From Datisca glomerata (lineage: Eukaryota; Streptophyta; Magnoliopsida; Cucurbitales; Datiscaceae), in assembly GCA_003255025.1 (NCBI GenBank), contig QANY01005078.1, positions 1 through 64,000 on the forward strand: a stretch of DNA of 64,000 nucleotides, written 5' to 3'. Made by a program: the position numbers and the translations under genes. The notes beneath the pieces were generated by a model. That model was not told the DNA's origin, ran no database searches, and saw only the letters and a list, made by a program, of their open reading frames with translations. This document shows, one piece after another, positions 23,520 to 36,521 of this stretch. Position 1 is the first letter of the stretch; each line of letters begins with the position of its first letter.

Positions 23520-24598
23520 TTCTGCATGTGTGAGTACGCATCGGGATTAAAATTGAGGTGAAACTGTTGTGTTGAATGTTGAGAAGAGGATTGCCATCAG
23601 AAAACTGTTTTAGGGTTGCTGCCTGAAAACTTTTGTCGAATCTGTGCCAGCAGTTTACTGCAGAGTTGCCAAGTTTACTGTACACTTGACACACTACTCT
23701 GGAGGTGTTTGTTCTTCCACCTCTTCCTCCTCCCTTTCCCCCCCTCTAAAAGTAAATTGACTTCTCACATTGCCTCTAAAAGTGAATTGACTTCTCACAT
23801 TTCCCTAGTTTTGTTGTTGTGGTCCATTGATCTTCTTTCCATAATTGTTGCTAAAACCTCTTGTTTTTTTAGCCAGGTTTGCACAAGCCTTAAGAGTGAC
23901 ATCCTCCTCAGCATGAACTTGTCAAGTCCTTGCTTCATTGCTCATAAGAAGTGTCTAGACTTCCTCAATAGTAAAGCTGTCATTCCTAGCAGTTATATTA
24001 ACTACTATAGGGTTATAATCAGAACTCAATCCATCAAATATTATCAGAATAAGGTCTTGTTCAGTGACAAGATCTCTAGCAGCGGTAAATTATCACTAAT
24101 CATTCTCATTTTATCAAAGTAATATGATATAGTCATAGTATCTTTATTGGTGTTGTGCAGTGAATTTTTCACATACAAAAGCTTTGCTTTGGACTTATAT
24201 GCCGAATTCCTTTCAAGTGCACTCCATAAGGAGCTAGATATTAATGAACAGACCCTAAAATCCTATTACTCATAGAGGACTGTAGCAAACTAAGTAGTAA
24301 TTGATCACTTCCTACCTAGTAAACATAGTCAGGATTAATGATCCCATCGAATGAAACTGTGAAGCCTATGAATAGGGGCTCAACATGAAGTTGTCAAGTC
24401 CATGTCCAATGATTGCAAGTACCCCTCGAGAATTTCATAATAGTTATCCCTGTCTAGTTTGATTGATAGAGTTGGCCTCAGAGTATTGATAAATTAATTT
24501 TAATTCCATGTTTCTATTCAGCAAATGAGCATCTCTGCTTGTGTTCCTTTTGTGTGTTTCACTGTCTTCAAAAGGTGTTGTGGAGCATCAGTTGCCAT
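23509..24598 (-). pseudogene. copia gag (UBN2 type) with zinc knuckle, broken
   Basis: The start codon is at 24598 on the - strand (MATDAPQHLL). Landmarks are LRPTLSIKLDRDNYYEIL, SAYKSKAKLLYVKNSL, YYFDKMRMISDNL and IFDGLSSDYNPIVVNITAR, the typical UBN2 gag core. The C-terminal knuckle reads CQVYSKLGNSAVNCWHRFD, in which the second and third metal ligands of CX2CX4HX4C are altered (Y and N). Two copies of a ~28-bp sequence (CTCTAAAAGT(A/G)AATTGACTT) occur at 23745-23805. Stops make it non-functional. The + strand open frame at 23616-24122 is only its antisense shadow. Confidence 0.8.
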
Positions 24599-25075
24599 TA
24601 AAGCTGTTGAGCACAATAAGTTTTTAGTATTGATATGTCTTCACTAACTGAATCGTACAAGATGGATATATGTATATCTGTGTAATTTAAATTACTGTAA
24701 GATTAGGTTGAGGGTTAGATATATGGAGAATCTAAGCTTCTAATCTTTATGTGACTGTTATCATGAGTCATGTTTCGTTTGAGTGGAATCCACAACCTCT
24801 TTTGGCAGTTTGTAGATGTTGTCATGCGGAGCCTCTAATTGTTTTGCTGAGGTGGAATAGTATTGAGCTGGAGGAATGATTTAGGCATTGAGGTAAGATA
24901 GATGTCATGTTGGAGGAGTATCTCTAAACTTAACACACAAAACTATACTTAGAAAATAATAACTAGCTTAGACAAAAGTAACTACTCTTCAACTACTTCA
25001 ACTAGACTAGTGTCAACCCACTAACTTAAAAATCGTATTTAACCTGCACGAAATGCTCTCACTGGTCTCTCAATA
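24599..25075. other. Leader/flank of the copia element
   Basis: No clear tRNA-Met primer site or LTR was found upstream of the gag start. The sequence appears non-coding. Confidence 0.4.
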
Positions 25076-25228
25076 CACTTCTAGAAAGATGCCCTTTTTC
25101 GAGTAGTTATTTACCAGCTAAAAGAGATGGTTGGGAAAACTATGGATTAGGCGAGTAAAATGCCTGTAAGAGCAGGCAGTTTTTATGATATACCGGTGGT
25201 TTGAAACCGTCAGAATAGAAGATAATTA
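25076..25228 (+). repeat. CACTA 5' terminal and sub-terminal region
   Basis: The CACTT start resembles the CACTA terminus. ATACCGGTGGTTTGAAACCG is an imperfect palindrome of the kind repeated in sub-terminal regions of plant CACTA elements; related motifs recur at 38.5-38.9 kb and 50.8-52.1 kb. The last bases match the end of the putative first exon in the downstream copies. Confidence 0.5.
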
Positions 25229-26845
25229 TCAAAGCTCTACTTCGAAACCATAGGGAAAGTTTTTTTTAATTACTTTGATTTAGTATTGGATTTTATCTTG
25301 GTTGTTAATATTTTTTTGTTGTTTGGTTCAAGATTGTGATCTATTTTTTATATAATCATTGGCTAAATGTGAAATTTTAATTTGAAGATTTATATATTTC
25401 TTCTTTTTTGGATACCTTTGAGATAAAAAATGTTTGGTCAAAATTCGGTGATTTATGTCTAATTATTGGCGTTAATTGAGTTTAGAAGAAAAATAGAGGT
25501 GGTGATTATGTATATGATGATGAAATTTGTACGTATTTTAATGAGTTGAGGATATTTAGTTCTTCTTCCTTTGAGTGGATTCTTTTTCTTGGTGTAATTG
25601 ATTGTGATTTGCTTGGATACTATGATTAAGAAGTATTATAAGTTTGGTTGACAATTTAGTGTTATATATGAATAAGTTTAGTAATCTTATTACAATCGAC
25701 AATAATTTATTTCAAAAATCAAAATTTAGTGAGGAATATTTGAATGTGATGGGTGAGTTTCTAAAATTTACTTTGCAGAGGGCGTCTAAAGATGAAAACA
25801 TGTATTGTCCGTATCCAAAATGCGAAAATGGTTTGTGGATGAATAACGATTGTTCTCTACGATCACTTGATTCATAATCGATATGCTAAAGGGTATATAC
25901 TCTTTGGATTTTTTATGAGATAACTATTTTAGATGGTATCTATCAAATTCAAGTAAATGAATAGCGATGTGTAGACCCAATAATGTCACATTTATCAAAA
26001 GATTCCAATTACATGCATGAATTATTTCATGGTGCTTTTGGGATAGATAATGTAGGAGATATGAACTCTATTACATCACAAGATATCATTGTAGTTGAGA
26101 ATAAATCTGAACAACCTGATGGCAGGAATAATTACAAACAAGCTAATGATGTTGGATCTGACTCAGAAGATTGAAATTTTTAAGATACGATTAAAGATGG
26201 TAACAAATCTTTATATCCTTATAGTGCATTTATATTATATTAAATGTCTTTTTGAATTCTCTCTTAAATTTTTAACCATGCTTTTGGATTTATTGCATGA
26301 TTCTTTTTCTGAAGATGTTCAGCTTCTAGAAACACTTATGAAGCAAAAAACTCATTAAAAAGTTAGGTCTTAGGTATAAGAAAATACATGCATGTATGAA
26401 TGACTTCATATTTTATTGAAAAAACAATGTTGAAGATCAATCATGTAAAACTTGTGGTATTTCAATGTTGCTCAATGATGAGAATGATACTGAATCCTCA
26501 TCTAGAACTCATATTTAGAAATAAAGCGAAATACTAGTTAAGGTGTTGTGTCATTTTTCTCTGAAAATAAGATTGAAAATGTTATACGTGTCTTATAAAG
26601 TTACAAAAAGTATGAGGTGACATCATGATGAACACACTAAAGATGATGTATTAAGACATCCTGCAGACTCAGATGTATGAAAATCATTTGATGATAGTAT
26701 GTTGATTTTACTATAGAATCATGTAATGTTAGACTTGGCTTAGTTACGAAGGGTTTAAACCCATATGAGATTATGGGTATTAGTCATAGTACATGGTCAG
26801 TGCATGAAGCAACCCAATTTCATTCTTTCATTTTTTTTAAATTTT
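25229..26845 (+). repeat. Tandem CACTA segment, copy A
   Basis: It starts at the TCGAAACCATAGGG(A)AAG exon/intron-like junction and runs through an intron-like stretch into TNP2 N-terminal coding remains. By eye it is about 85-90% identical to copies B and C. It lacks the upstream promoter-like part that B and C have. Confidence 0.8.
25644..26822 (+). pseudogene. TNP2 transposase N-terminal part, copy A
   Basis: Frame pieces give EFLKFTLQRASKDENMYC and PYPKCENGLWMNND, then VYDHLIHNRYAKGYILWIF: the transposase-associated domain with its paired cysteines. Further on come MHELFHGAFGI and YHIKCLFEFSLK-type residues. The motifs LLDLLHDSFSEDVQL, KKLGLRYKKIHACMND-like and KVLCHFSLKIRLKMLYVSYK (TNP2 core start) follow, then NVRLGLVTKGFNPYEIMGIS and WSVHEATQFH. 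The full protein would cut and move the element by DNA transposition. Many stops are present. Confidence 0.75.
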
Positions 26846-28680
26846 TGTCCAAAACAACGTCGGTTTACTTTCCATTTGAAGGCAAAAATGACGTCGTTTC
26901 AAGTCTAGACGTTATTTTACCCCTAGCCCTACGTGGAGGTCTTCATTATAGCAGAACTCCACCACTCTCTCTTAAAATTTCTCTCTCTCCGCTGGTTCTC
27001 TCTCCCTCCACAGTTCTCTCTCTACACTCTCTCCCTCTCACCAAAGGTTCTCTCTCTTCATTGTTGCTTTCCTTCGAAACCATAGGGTAAGTTTTTTTAA
27101 TAACTATGATTTAGTATTGGATTTTATCTTGGTTGTTAATATTTTTTTTGTGGTTTGGTTTAAGATTGTGATCTATTTCTATATAATCATTGGCTAAATC
27201 TGAATTTTAAATTTAAATATTTATATATTACCTCATTTTTGGATACCTTTGACATCAGAAATTGTTTGGTCAAAATTCAGTGATTTATGTATAATTATTG
27301 GCGTTAATTAAGTTTAGAAGAAAAATAGAGGCAGTGATTATGTGTATGAAGATGAAATTTGTATGTATTTTAATGAGTTGAGGATTTTTAGTTCTTCCTT
27401 TGAGTGGATTCTTTTTCTTGGTGTAATTGATTGTGATTTGTTTGGATATAATGATTACGAAGTATTATAAGTTTGGTTGACAATTTAGTATTATTTATGA
27501 ATAGTTTCAGAAATCTTATTACAGTCGATAAGATTTTATTTCAAAATAAAAATTTAGTCAAGAATATTTGAATGCGATAAGTGAGTTTCTTAAATTTACT
27601 TTGCAGAGGGCGTCTGAAGATGGAAACATGTATTGTCTGTGGCAAATATAAATAGTTTGTGGATGAATAACGATGTTGTCTACGATCACTTGATTCATAA
27701 TCGATTTGTTAAAGGCTATATACTCATTGGGTTTTTAATGAGAGGACTATTTTAGGTGGTATGTGTCAAATTCTAGTAAATGAGTAGCGACGTGTAGACC
27801 TAATAATGTGACATTTATCAAAAGATTCTAATTATGCGCATGAAAATTATTTCATGGTGCGTTTGGGATAGATAATGTAGGAAATATGAACTCTATTCCA
27901 TCACAAGAAACAATTGTAGTTGAGAATAAATCTGAACAACTTGGTGCTGGAATAATTACAAACAAGTCAGTGATGTTGGATCTAACTTAGAAGCTTGAGA
28001 TTTTAAAAATTTGATTAGAGATAGTAATAAATCATTATATCCTGAATGTAAAAAGTAATCAAATCTTTCATTTGCAGTGCATTTATCTCATATTAAACGT
28101 GTCTATGAATTCTATGATAAATCTTTGACCATGCTTATGAATTTATTGCGTGATTATTTTCTGAAGATATTCAACTTCCAGAGACATTTTATGAAGCAAA
28201 AAAACTTAGTAAAAAGTTAGATCTTAAGCATGAGAAAATACAAGCATGTCTGAATGACTACATATTGTATTGAAAAAATAATGTTGAAGATCAATAATGT
28301 AGAACTTGTGGTATTTCAATGTTGCTCAACAATGAGAATGATACTGAATCCTCATCTAGAACTCATATATAGAAAGAAGGTAAGTGAAATACCAGTTAAG
28401 GTGTTGTGCCATTTTCCTCTAAAAACAAGATTGAAAAGGTTATACGTGTCTTATAAGATTACAAAAAGTATGAGGTGACATCATGATGAACACACTAAAG
28501 CTGATGTGTTAAGACATCCTGCAAACTTAGATATATGAAAACTATTTGATTATAGATATGTTGATTTTGTTATAGAATCACATAATGTTAGACTTGGCTT
28601 GGTTACTAACGGGTTTAACCCATATGAGAATATGGGTATTAGTTGTACATGGTCTATGCATCAAGCAATCCAATTTCATT
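26846..28680 (+). repeat. Tandem CACTA segment, copy B
   Basis: It starts with GTCCAAAACAACGTCGGTTT and a ~220-bp CT-rich promoter/leader-like stretch, then repeats the intron-like and TNP2 N-terminal sequence. Copy C starts about 1,835 bp later with the same phrase. Confidence 0.8.
27478..28676 (+). pseudogene. TNP2 transposase N-terminal part, copy B
   Basis: It repeats the copy A order: LKFTLQRASEDGNMYCL, the pair near 28080 reading HLSHIKRVYEFYDKSLTMLM, VLCHFPLKTRLKRLYVSYKI, and NVRLGLVTNGFNPYENMGIS with WSMHQAIQFH. It differs from A by single-base changes and small indels; for example the CPYPKCE part is reduced to CLWQI followed by a stop. Non-functional. Confidence 0.75.
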
Positions 28681-30545
28681 CTTTGTCCAACACATTGTCA
28701 GTTTACCTTCCATTTGAAGGTAAAAATGATGTTGTTTGTAGTCTAGTGGTTATTTTACCCCTAACCCTACGTGGAGGTCTTCCATTATAGAAGAACTCCG
28801 CTAATCTCTCTTAAAATCTCTCTCTCTCTCTCTCTCGCTCGCTCACTACGTCTCGCTCTCTCTCTTTCACTCTCTCCCTCCACAGTTCTCTCTCTACACT
28901 CTCTCCCTCTCACCGAGGCTCTCTCACTTCATTGTTGCTCTCCTTCAAAACCATAAGGTAAGTTTTTTTTAATAACTTTGATTTAGTATTGGATTTTATC
29001 TTTGTTAATATTTTTTTGTGGTTTGGTTCAAGATTGTGATCTATTTTTTATATAATCATTGGCTAAATGTGAATTTTTAATTAGAAAATTTATATATTTC
29101 CACTTTTTTGGATACCTTTGAGATCATAAATTGTTTGGTCAAAATTCGGTGATTTATGTCTGACAATTGGCGTTAATTGAATTTAGAAGAAACATGATGG
29201 TGGTGATTATGTGTATGACGATGCAATTTGTATGTATTTCAATGAGGTGAGGACTTTTAGTTCTTCTTCCTTTGAGTGGATTCTTTTTCTTCGTGTAATT
29301 AATTGAATTTTACTTGGATACTATGATTAAGAAGTATTATACGTTTGGTTGACAATTTAGTGTTATATTGAATAGGTTCAGATATCTATTACAATCGATA
29401 AGAGTTTATTTCAAAAATCAAAATTTAGTCAAGAATATTTGAATGTAACAAGTGAGTTTTTTAAATTTGTTTTGCAGAGAGTGTATGAAGATGGAAACAT
29501 GTATTGTCTGTGACAAATATGTGAAAATAGTTGTGGATAAATAACAATGTTATCTACGATCACTTGATTCATAATCGATTTGTTAAAGGTTATACTCGTT
29601 GAGTTTTTCATGAGAATACTATTTTAGGTGATATCTCTCAAATTCAAGTAAATGAATAGCGACGTGTATACCCAATAATGTCACATTTGTAAAAAAATTC
29701 CAATTATATGCATGAATTATTTCCTGGTGCTTTTAGGATAGATAATGTAAGAGATATGAACTCTATTCCATCAGAAGAAACAATTTTAGTTGAGAATAAA
29801 TCTGAACAACCTGATAGCGGGAATAATTACAAACTAGCCAATAATGTTGGATTTGACTTAGAAGCTTGAGATTTTTAAGACTCGATTATTATAGTAACAG
29901 ATTATTATATCCTGAATGTAAAAAGTAATCAAATGTATCATTTATAGTGCATTTATATCATATTAAATGTCTCTATGAATTATGTGATAAATCTTTGACC
30001 ATGCTTCTAGATTTATTGCATGATTCTTTTTCTGAAGATGTTCAACTTAAAGAGACATTTTATGAAGAAAAAAAAATCAATAAAAAGTTAGGTCTTCGGT
30101 ATGAAAAAATAAATGCATATATGAATGATTGCATATTGTATTGGAAAAATAATATTGAAGATCAATCATGTAGAACTTGTGGTATTTTAAGGTTCCTCAA
30201 CAATGAGAGTGGTATTGAATCCTCTTCTAGAACTCATATTTAGAAAGAAAGTAAGCAAAAGTCTAGTTAGGGTGTTGCGTCATTTCCTCTGAAAACAATA
30301 TCGAAAAGGTTATATGTGTCTCATAAAATTACAAAAAGTATGAGGTGACATCATGATGACACACTAAAGATGATGTGTTAAACATCCTGCAGACTCATAT
30401 ATATGGAAATCATTTGATGATAGATATGTTGATTTTGAAATGTTAGACTTGGCATAGTTATTCACGAGTTTAACCCATATAAAAATATGGGTACTAGTCA
30501 TAGTACATGGTCTGTGCATGAAACAACCCAATTTCATTCTTTTAT
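28681..30545 (+). repeat. Tandem CACTA segment, copy C
   Basis: This is the third copy, starting GTCCAACACATTGTCAG. Its CT-rich leader has an expanded CT microsatellite at about 28817-28840. It is the copy contiguous with the downstream TNP2 middle and C-terminal parts. Confidence 0.8.
29345..30545 (+). pseudogene. TNP2 transposase N-terminal part, copy C
   Basis: The best-kept stretch is 29947-30243: LYHIKCLYELCDKSLTMLLD, LLHDSFSEDVQL, FYEEKKINKKLGLRYEKI, DCILYWKNN and SCRTCGILRF, matching the conserved TNP2 region before the core. It continues into WSVHETTQFHSF and then, after an apparent deletion, into the TNP2 middle part at about 30,560. Confidence 0.75.
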
Positions 30546-31234
30546 TAATCATTCATTGAGCTGAACTTCCTGATAACTATATTGATGTATATTGAGAACT
30601 ATTAATTGAAGAATTAAAAAAATTTTGAGAAATCTTATGATGCATCATAAAAATAAATGTATAAGATGTGTGCATTCAAGATTTACTTGGCCTTATTATA
30701 ATATTGACACTGACTCTATATGGTGGAAACATAGTAAAATTGAGGAGAGAGAGTAGCACCCTTGTTACCTAGTTGATCTATGATCTTACAATAAGTGCAT
30801 ATTGTTGATGTTACCTTTAGAAGAACAATGAATGTTTGTATAAAGAAGTATGGTGAAGACAACTTGCAAAATTAGAAAAAGAAAAGTATTTTTCAAACTT
30901 CTTATTGGGAGTTTAATTTTACATGTCAAAATCTTGATGTGATGTATGGAGAGAAGAATGTATGTGATAACGTACTTAAGACTCTTATTAAGGATTCATG
31001 AAAGTCAAAAGATAATTTAAAGGCAGGTTTAGACCTCCAACACATATGTATAATACATCAGCTTAATCCTTAGGTCATGCAAGGGAAACCAACCATTCTT
31101 ACCTTCTACAATGTTTTAATTGAAAAATAAAGAGAAGATGTATGCTGCATTGTTTTAAAAAGTATAAAAGTTTTTTATGGATATGTATCAAACATTTCTC
31201 GTTGTGTTGATCTAACCAATCATAAAATTCAAGG
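30546..31234 (+). pseudogene. TNP2 transposase middle part
   Basis: Broken frames give AELPDNYIDVY and ELLIEELKKF, then IFFKLPYWEFNLLCQNLDVM followed by YGEKNVCDNVLKTLIKDS, KSKDNLKAGLDLQHI, and YVSNISRCVDLTNHKIQGLK with IHDCRP. These match the conserved TNP2 block that precedes DUF4218. The part normally between the WP..PYNLPP region and the ELPDD..Y region looks shortened. Confidence 0.75.
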
Positions 31235-31800
31235 TCTCAAAATTCATGATTGTCGTCCTATCATCATGGAACAATTTCTACTAATTGTATTGCGGGGAGT
31301 TTTACCGAAAAAGGTGAATGTAGTTATATATGCATTGTGTTTCTTCTTCAAAAAGTATGTTCCACTAGTCTACACAAAGACATGATTGATAAACTTCAAT
31401 ATGAGGGTGTGCTCATAGTTTGGCAGATGAAAATGATATTTCCTCTATCTTTCTTCACTATTATGGTCAATTTAATAGTTCACTTGGCATATAAAGTAAA
31501 ACTTAGTCGAATTGTGTAATATAAATGGCTGTATTCTATCGAAAGGTACATTGGTGAACTTAAGACATATGTGCATGATAAAGCATGTCTAGAAGGTTCC
31601 ATAGCTGAAAGATATATCATAAATGAATGTGCGACATTTTGTTCAAGATATTTACAAGGAGTTGAAACACGGTTCAATAGAGTTGCTCACAATTCAAACT
31701 TTGTAGAGCAACAACCTACTCGAACTATCTCTCTATCCACCACATTAGGGCATCCTACGAAGTCAATGAAAGATTATGCTCTTGCGATATATTGATACAA
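31235..31800 (+). pseudogene. DUF4218 region of TNP2 transposase
   Basis: The frames read IHDCRPIIMEQFLLIVLRGV, LPKKVNVVICIVFLLQKVCS, FPLSFFTIMVNLIVHLAYKV, LYSIERYIGELKTYVHDKAC and EGSIAERYIINECATFCSRY. This is the DUF4218 domain of plant CACTA transposases, with a frame change near 31310 and a stop near 31518. Residue order and spacing match the family as I know it. Confidence 0.85.
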
Positions 31801-32149
31801 TCACATCGAATGTCTTATTCAATTGTGATTTGGTAACCCCCTATCGAAAGTAAATTTATCATTACCATATTTTATCTATACTTGAGTATAGTATGCATAC
31901 CAATCACATTTGATGATACAAGTATGTTTACTTGTAGGGATTTTGAGGATAAAAAGGTCAGAATATTATAGACGTTGATCTTTGCCAAAATGAACTCGAC
32001 AATATTGTTCATGAGAGGTTTCATGAATGGTGTCAACGTAATGTAAGTTCATATATACTTTAAATATTTAGTTTTAATAATCTAATGTAAATATCTTAAC
32101 ACATGCTATAAATAATAGGCTGGAAAGAGAGAAGATGTCTTAGAAAAAA

Positions 32150-32310
32150 TTATATAGCTTGTTTGTGTTCTGAATATAGTAGTCAATAAGTATTTAGGAT
32201 ATAGTATAAATGGCTACAAATTTGCAATCAGATATCATACAAACCCTTTCCATACTAATAGAACTTTCTTTACTCTATTGATTTAAATATAGAATAAAAG
32301 TTGCCATTTT
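32150..32310 (+). pseudogene. DUF4216, first part
   Basis: YSINGYKFAIRYHTNPFHTN corresponds to the start of DUF4216 (typically NGYKFH...). The domain then breaks off; it resumes after about 1.8 kb of foreign DNA. Confidence 0.55.
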
Positions 32311-32488
32311 TTATAAGTTTATCGAAAAAGTTCTATTTGCTAAATGGATTTCCCTCTATTTTTTCTTTGTTCACTACTTATGTAATAAATCTAAAAAAAG
32401 GGTTCTGATAAACCGGGAAAAATGGAAACTAAGAATAGAGATCTTTAGAGGAGGTCGGGCATCCACTCCAAACTTCGTGGGCACGTAA

Positions 32489-34010
<1,522 letters not shown>

Positions 34011-34099
34011 GGAGCACGTTATGAAATTCTTCATTCTTTTTATGATGGTGGACCAGGAAGCTATAGGGAATAATCCCACTATGGAAAATGGTAGACCAC

Positions 34100-34690
34100 T
34101 TACGTCAAAAAATAATGTAGTTGTTGTGACAGTAGTAAGTTACGTAAGCATGAGTGATGAGAATCCTATAAGAGGAAGTCATGGATTACAACATACTAAA
34201 AGATACCACTGAGGTCAACTACTCCTAAAAAATTAAGGTGGTTTGTGAGTGGAGTAATCCTAACAATGGGAGAAAGAAATATCAATATGGTTTTACACCT
34301 TGTGAATCTTTCTCGCCTAATTCATATCGGTGGATAGTTGAATCATGAGCATCTTATCTTTGCATATCAAGCGTGTTTGGTATATTATGTATAAGATCCC
34401 CAAGTTTAAGAGTGGCATGCGATTGTACATATCAAAATTAGAGATTCATTTTATATGGGTGAGCCAAATATAAATTACGACACAAAAGTATATTTTGGAA
34501 ACAAGGAACATAATGAGCATAACTTTGAAGACATGTTTGATGAAAATCAAGAAATTGTGGATTTAGTTAGACCATATGGTGATGGTGAGGAAATTCATAC
34601 ATATTTAGATAGATCTGATGAAGGTAATGAACAATCTGGTAAAGTTACTTTCAATGATGACAGCATGAGTGATGATGACCCAATCTGACG
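34100..34690 (+). pseudogene. DUF4216, second part, and TNP2 acidic tail
   Basis: Frames give NNVVVVTVVSYVSMSDENPI, then KIKVVCEWSNPNNGRKKYQY, GFTPCESFSPNS, and LVYYV with EWHAIVHIKIRDSFYM. This is the rest of DUF4216 (the VLFKCEW...YGFT...QVFYV pattern). It ends in an acidic tail (EHNEHNFEDMFDENQEIVDL, SMSDDDPI, stop) usual for these transposases. The direct continuation of the 32,150-32,310 piece shows that the organelle DNA entered the domain. Confidence 0.75.
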
Positions 34691-35039
34691 ATTTTAGGTA
34701 AAATTTATTTCTTTATTTGAAGTTTAAATAGTTTCACATATTGACGCGGAACAAGAATTAATGTCTTCGTATTTTTTTCTTTATAGGAACTTATAATGCC
34801 TCGCTCAACATGTCAAAACTTAGTGATCCAGAAGAGTCTATCTACCAACATAGTAGAGTCTGAGGGGTCGAACCCAAATTCGATGGATAACATAGAATTG
34901 GAAGATGTGTGTGTGTTTTATAATCTAACTAAAACCATCTCACTGCTTATATTAAGAAATATAAGTATTTTGATTATATAAATATAGATGAAGTTTTTAT
35001 ACCAATGAGGCGTGAAAAGATGCTTATGAAAGTTTATCT

Positions 35040-35490
35040 GAGTGAGAGAAAAAGAGTGTGGAGTTTAATCACCATTATCAACCTATTGGGCTTGGATCAA
35101 CGGGATTTATAAGTTTCTTGGGCACTCTTGTGAAAAGTTACTAATTTTTGTCATTTCACTTTATTGATTGGAGAAAAATGCCAAAGTCCTACATGACAAA
35201 GTTTGGGAAATTATTAAGTTATTTTATTATTTCTTCTTAATTTATCATAAACTATTATTTGATCATAACACTAACTTTTTAATGTAAATTTGGTAGTCCA
35301 AATACGATGTTGCTTATAAAATTATGATGAATAAGCTCAATAAGCAATGGAAAGATGAAAAAGTACGCTTAAAAAGAGTATGGGGAAAGTATACAGCCAT
35401 AGAACAATGCCTATCACATAAGCCTCCTTCAATGCAAAGAATTCATAGACCATTCTTGTCCACTTTTGGTACTCTCCAGAATGAATGATA
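35040..35490 (+). pseudogene. Ptta/En-Spm (Transposase_24-like) second CACTA gene, fragment
   Basis: Frames give PIGLGSTGFISFLGTLV, IDWRKMPKSYMTKF, then KYDVAYKIMMNKLNKQWKDE and KVRLKRVWGKYTAIEQC. These match the plant transposase family found in the second gene of CACTA elements. Upstream, 34796-34981 starts MPRSTCQNLVIQK and may be its N-terminus. Stops and small shifts break it. Confidence 0.6.
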
Positions 35491-35671
35491 ATAGTTGGAT
35501 TGATTTTGTGTGCAGTTGGTCATCAACGACAGACAAGATAGTTCCACAATCGGAGACCGTCCGATCAGATCTAGACAGTTCATATCGCATGAAACATTAC
35601 TTGGGAAAAAGTAAAAAAAATATTTGTTAACTTTTTAACATTTGATCTCACCTGTCCAGATCTCCTTGCAT

Positions 35672-35800
35672 CGCAGCAAAGAGCCAACGACGAGGGAAAG
35701 TGTTGAAGGAGAAGAAGTGACCTCAACTGATCAGCCCCAAGGGAGCTCAGGTTGCACAGACTTGAGCATATGCGAGACAACACATGGAATCTGTGAAGAA
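35672..35800 (+). repeat. Block shared with the LTR of the LARD-like element
   Basis: About 129 bp starting GCAGCAAAGAGCCAACGACG matches the reverse complement of 40611-40740, with about 15 mismatches in 127 positions by my count (about 88% identity), and stops abruptly on both sides. Either an LTR fragment landed here or both took it from a common source. Confidence 0.7.
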
Positions 35801-35825
35801 GTTTTGGAAATAAAATTCGTGTTTT

Positions 35826-36515
35826 GAACAATGTTTATTTTATTCTGGGATTTCTAGAAATTAAAATTTTTTATCTTTGTTGCATGAGCAAAATTTTGAT
35901 ATTTCCTTTAGTAATAATATGTTTGTTATTTCAAAAAATAGTTTTAATATTTGTCATGCAAAAGTTTTCAAATGAACTATATATGTTTAAATCAACTGAA
36001 CTAACATTAAATAATTTAAAATTATTTGAAGTAGCAAATCTAAAAAACTAACAAATGACAAATAGTTTCTCAAGAAGATGATACACATATTTGGCATCTT
36101 AGGTTAGGATATATAAATCTTGACAGAATAAATTGATTAACAAAGCATGGAGCTTTGAAAGAACTAAAAGTTGAAACTCTTCTGGTTTGTGAATCATGTC
36201 TAGAGGGTAAAATGACCAAGAGAACTTTCTCTACAAAGGGTCAAAGAACCACTTGAGCTAGTACATAATAACGTCTACAAACCGATCATTGTACGAGCTA
36301 GATATGGGTATGAGTATTTCGTCACTTTCATTGACGATTACTGAAGATACAGTTATACTTACCTAATGCATAGAAAGTCTGAAACTTTTAGAAAGTTTAA
36401 AGATTTCAAAGCAGAAGGTGAAAAACAATTAAGTAAATCTCTGAAAATATTTTGATCAGATCGAGGTGGTGAATACTTGGATTTAAAATTCAAAGATTAT
36501 ATGTTGGAGTATTGT
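35826..36515 (+). pseudogene. copia protease-end/integrase fragment
   Basis: Frame pieces read YMFKSTELTLNNLKLFEVAN, then DTHIWHLRLGYINLDRIN, LTKHGALKELKVETLLVCES and CLEGKMTKRTFSTKGQ (integrase zinc part). Next come GYEYFVTFIDDY, FRKFKDFKAEGEKQLSKSLK and SDRGGEYLDLKFKDYMLE (integrase core). The same phrases appear in the - strand copia at 58.3-59.0 kb, so it is the same family. It is cut off at about 36515 by an LTR fragment in the opposite orientation. Confidence 0.8.
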
Positions 36516-36521
36516 TGGAAT

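Larger units (their letters stand above)
21817..24598 (-). mobile_element. Ty1/copia element lacking RT and RNase H, decayed
   Basis: Read from the - strand, the order is gag, zinc knuckle, protease, integrase, then the Ser/Pro-rich linker that normally precedes RT. Integrase before RT defines copia. The element stops just after the linker at NTHP, where MxTRxK and RT should follow, so RT and RNase H are missing. Gag, protease and integrase carry several stops and frameshifts. No LTR was recognised on either side. Confidence 0.85.

Noticed and set aside
23616..24122. 168-residue open frame on the + strand
   Set aside because: It is antisense to the copia gag read on the - strand, which has clear gag motifs.
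26773..27090. 105-residue open frame spanning the CT-rich region
   Set aside because: It crosses from TNP2 remains into a promoter/leader-like stretch; the C-terminal Ser/Leu run comes from CT repeats.
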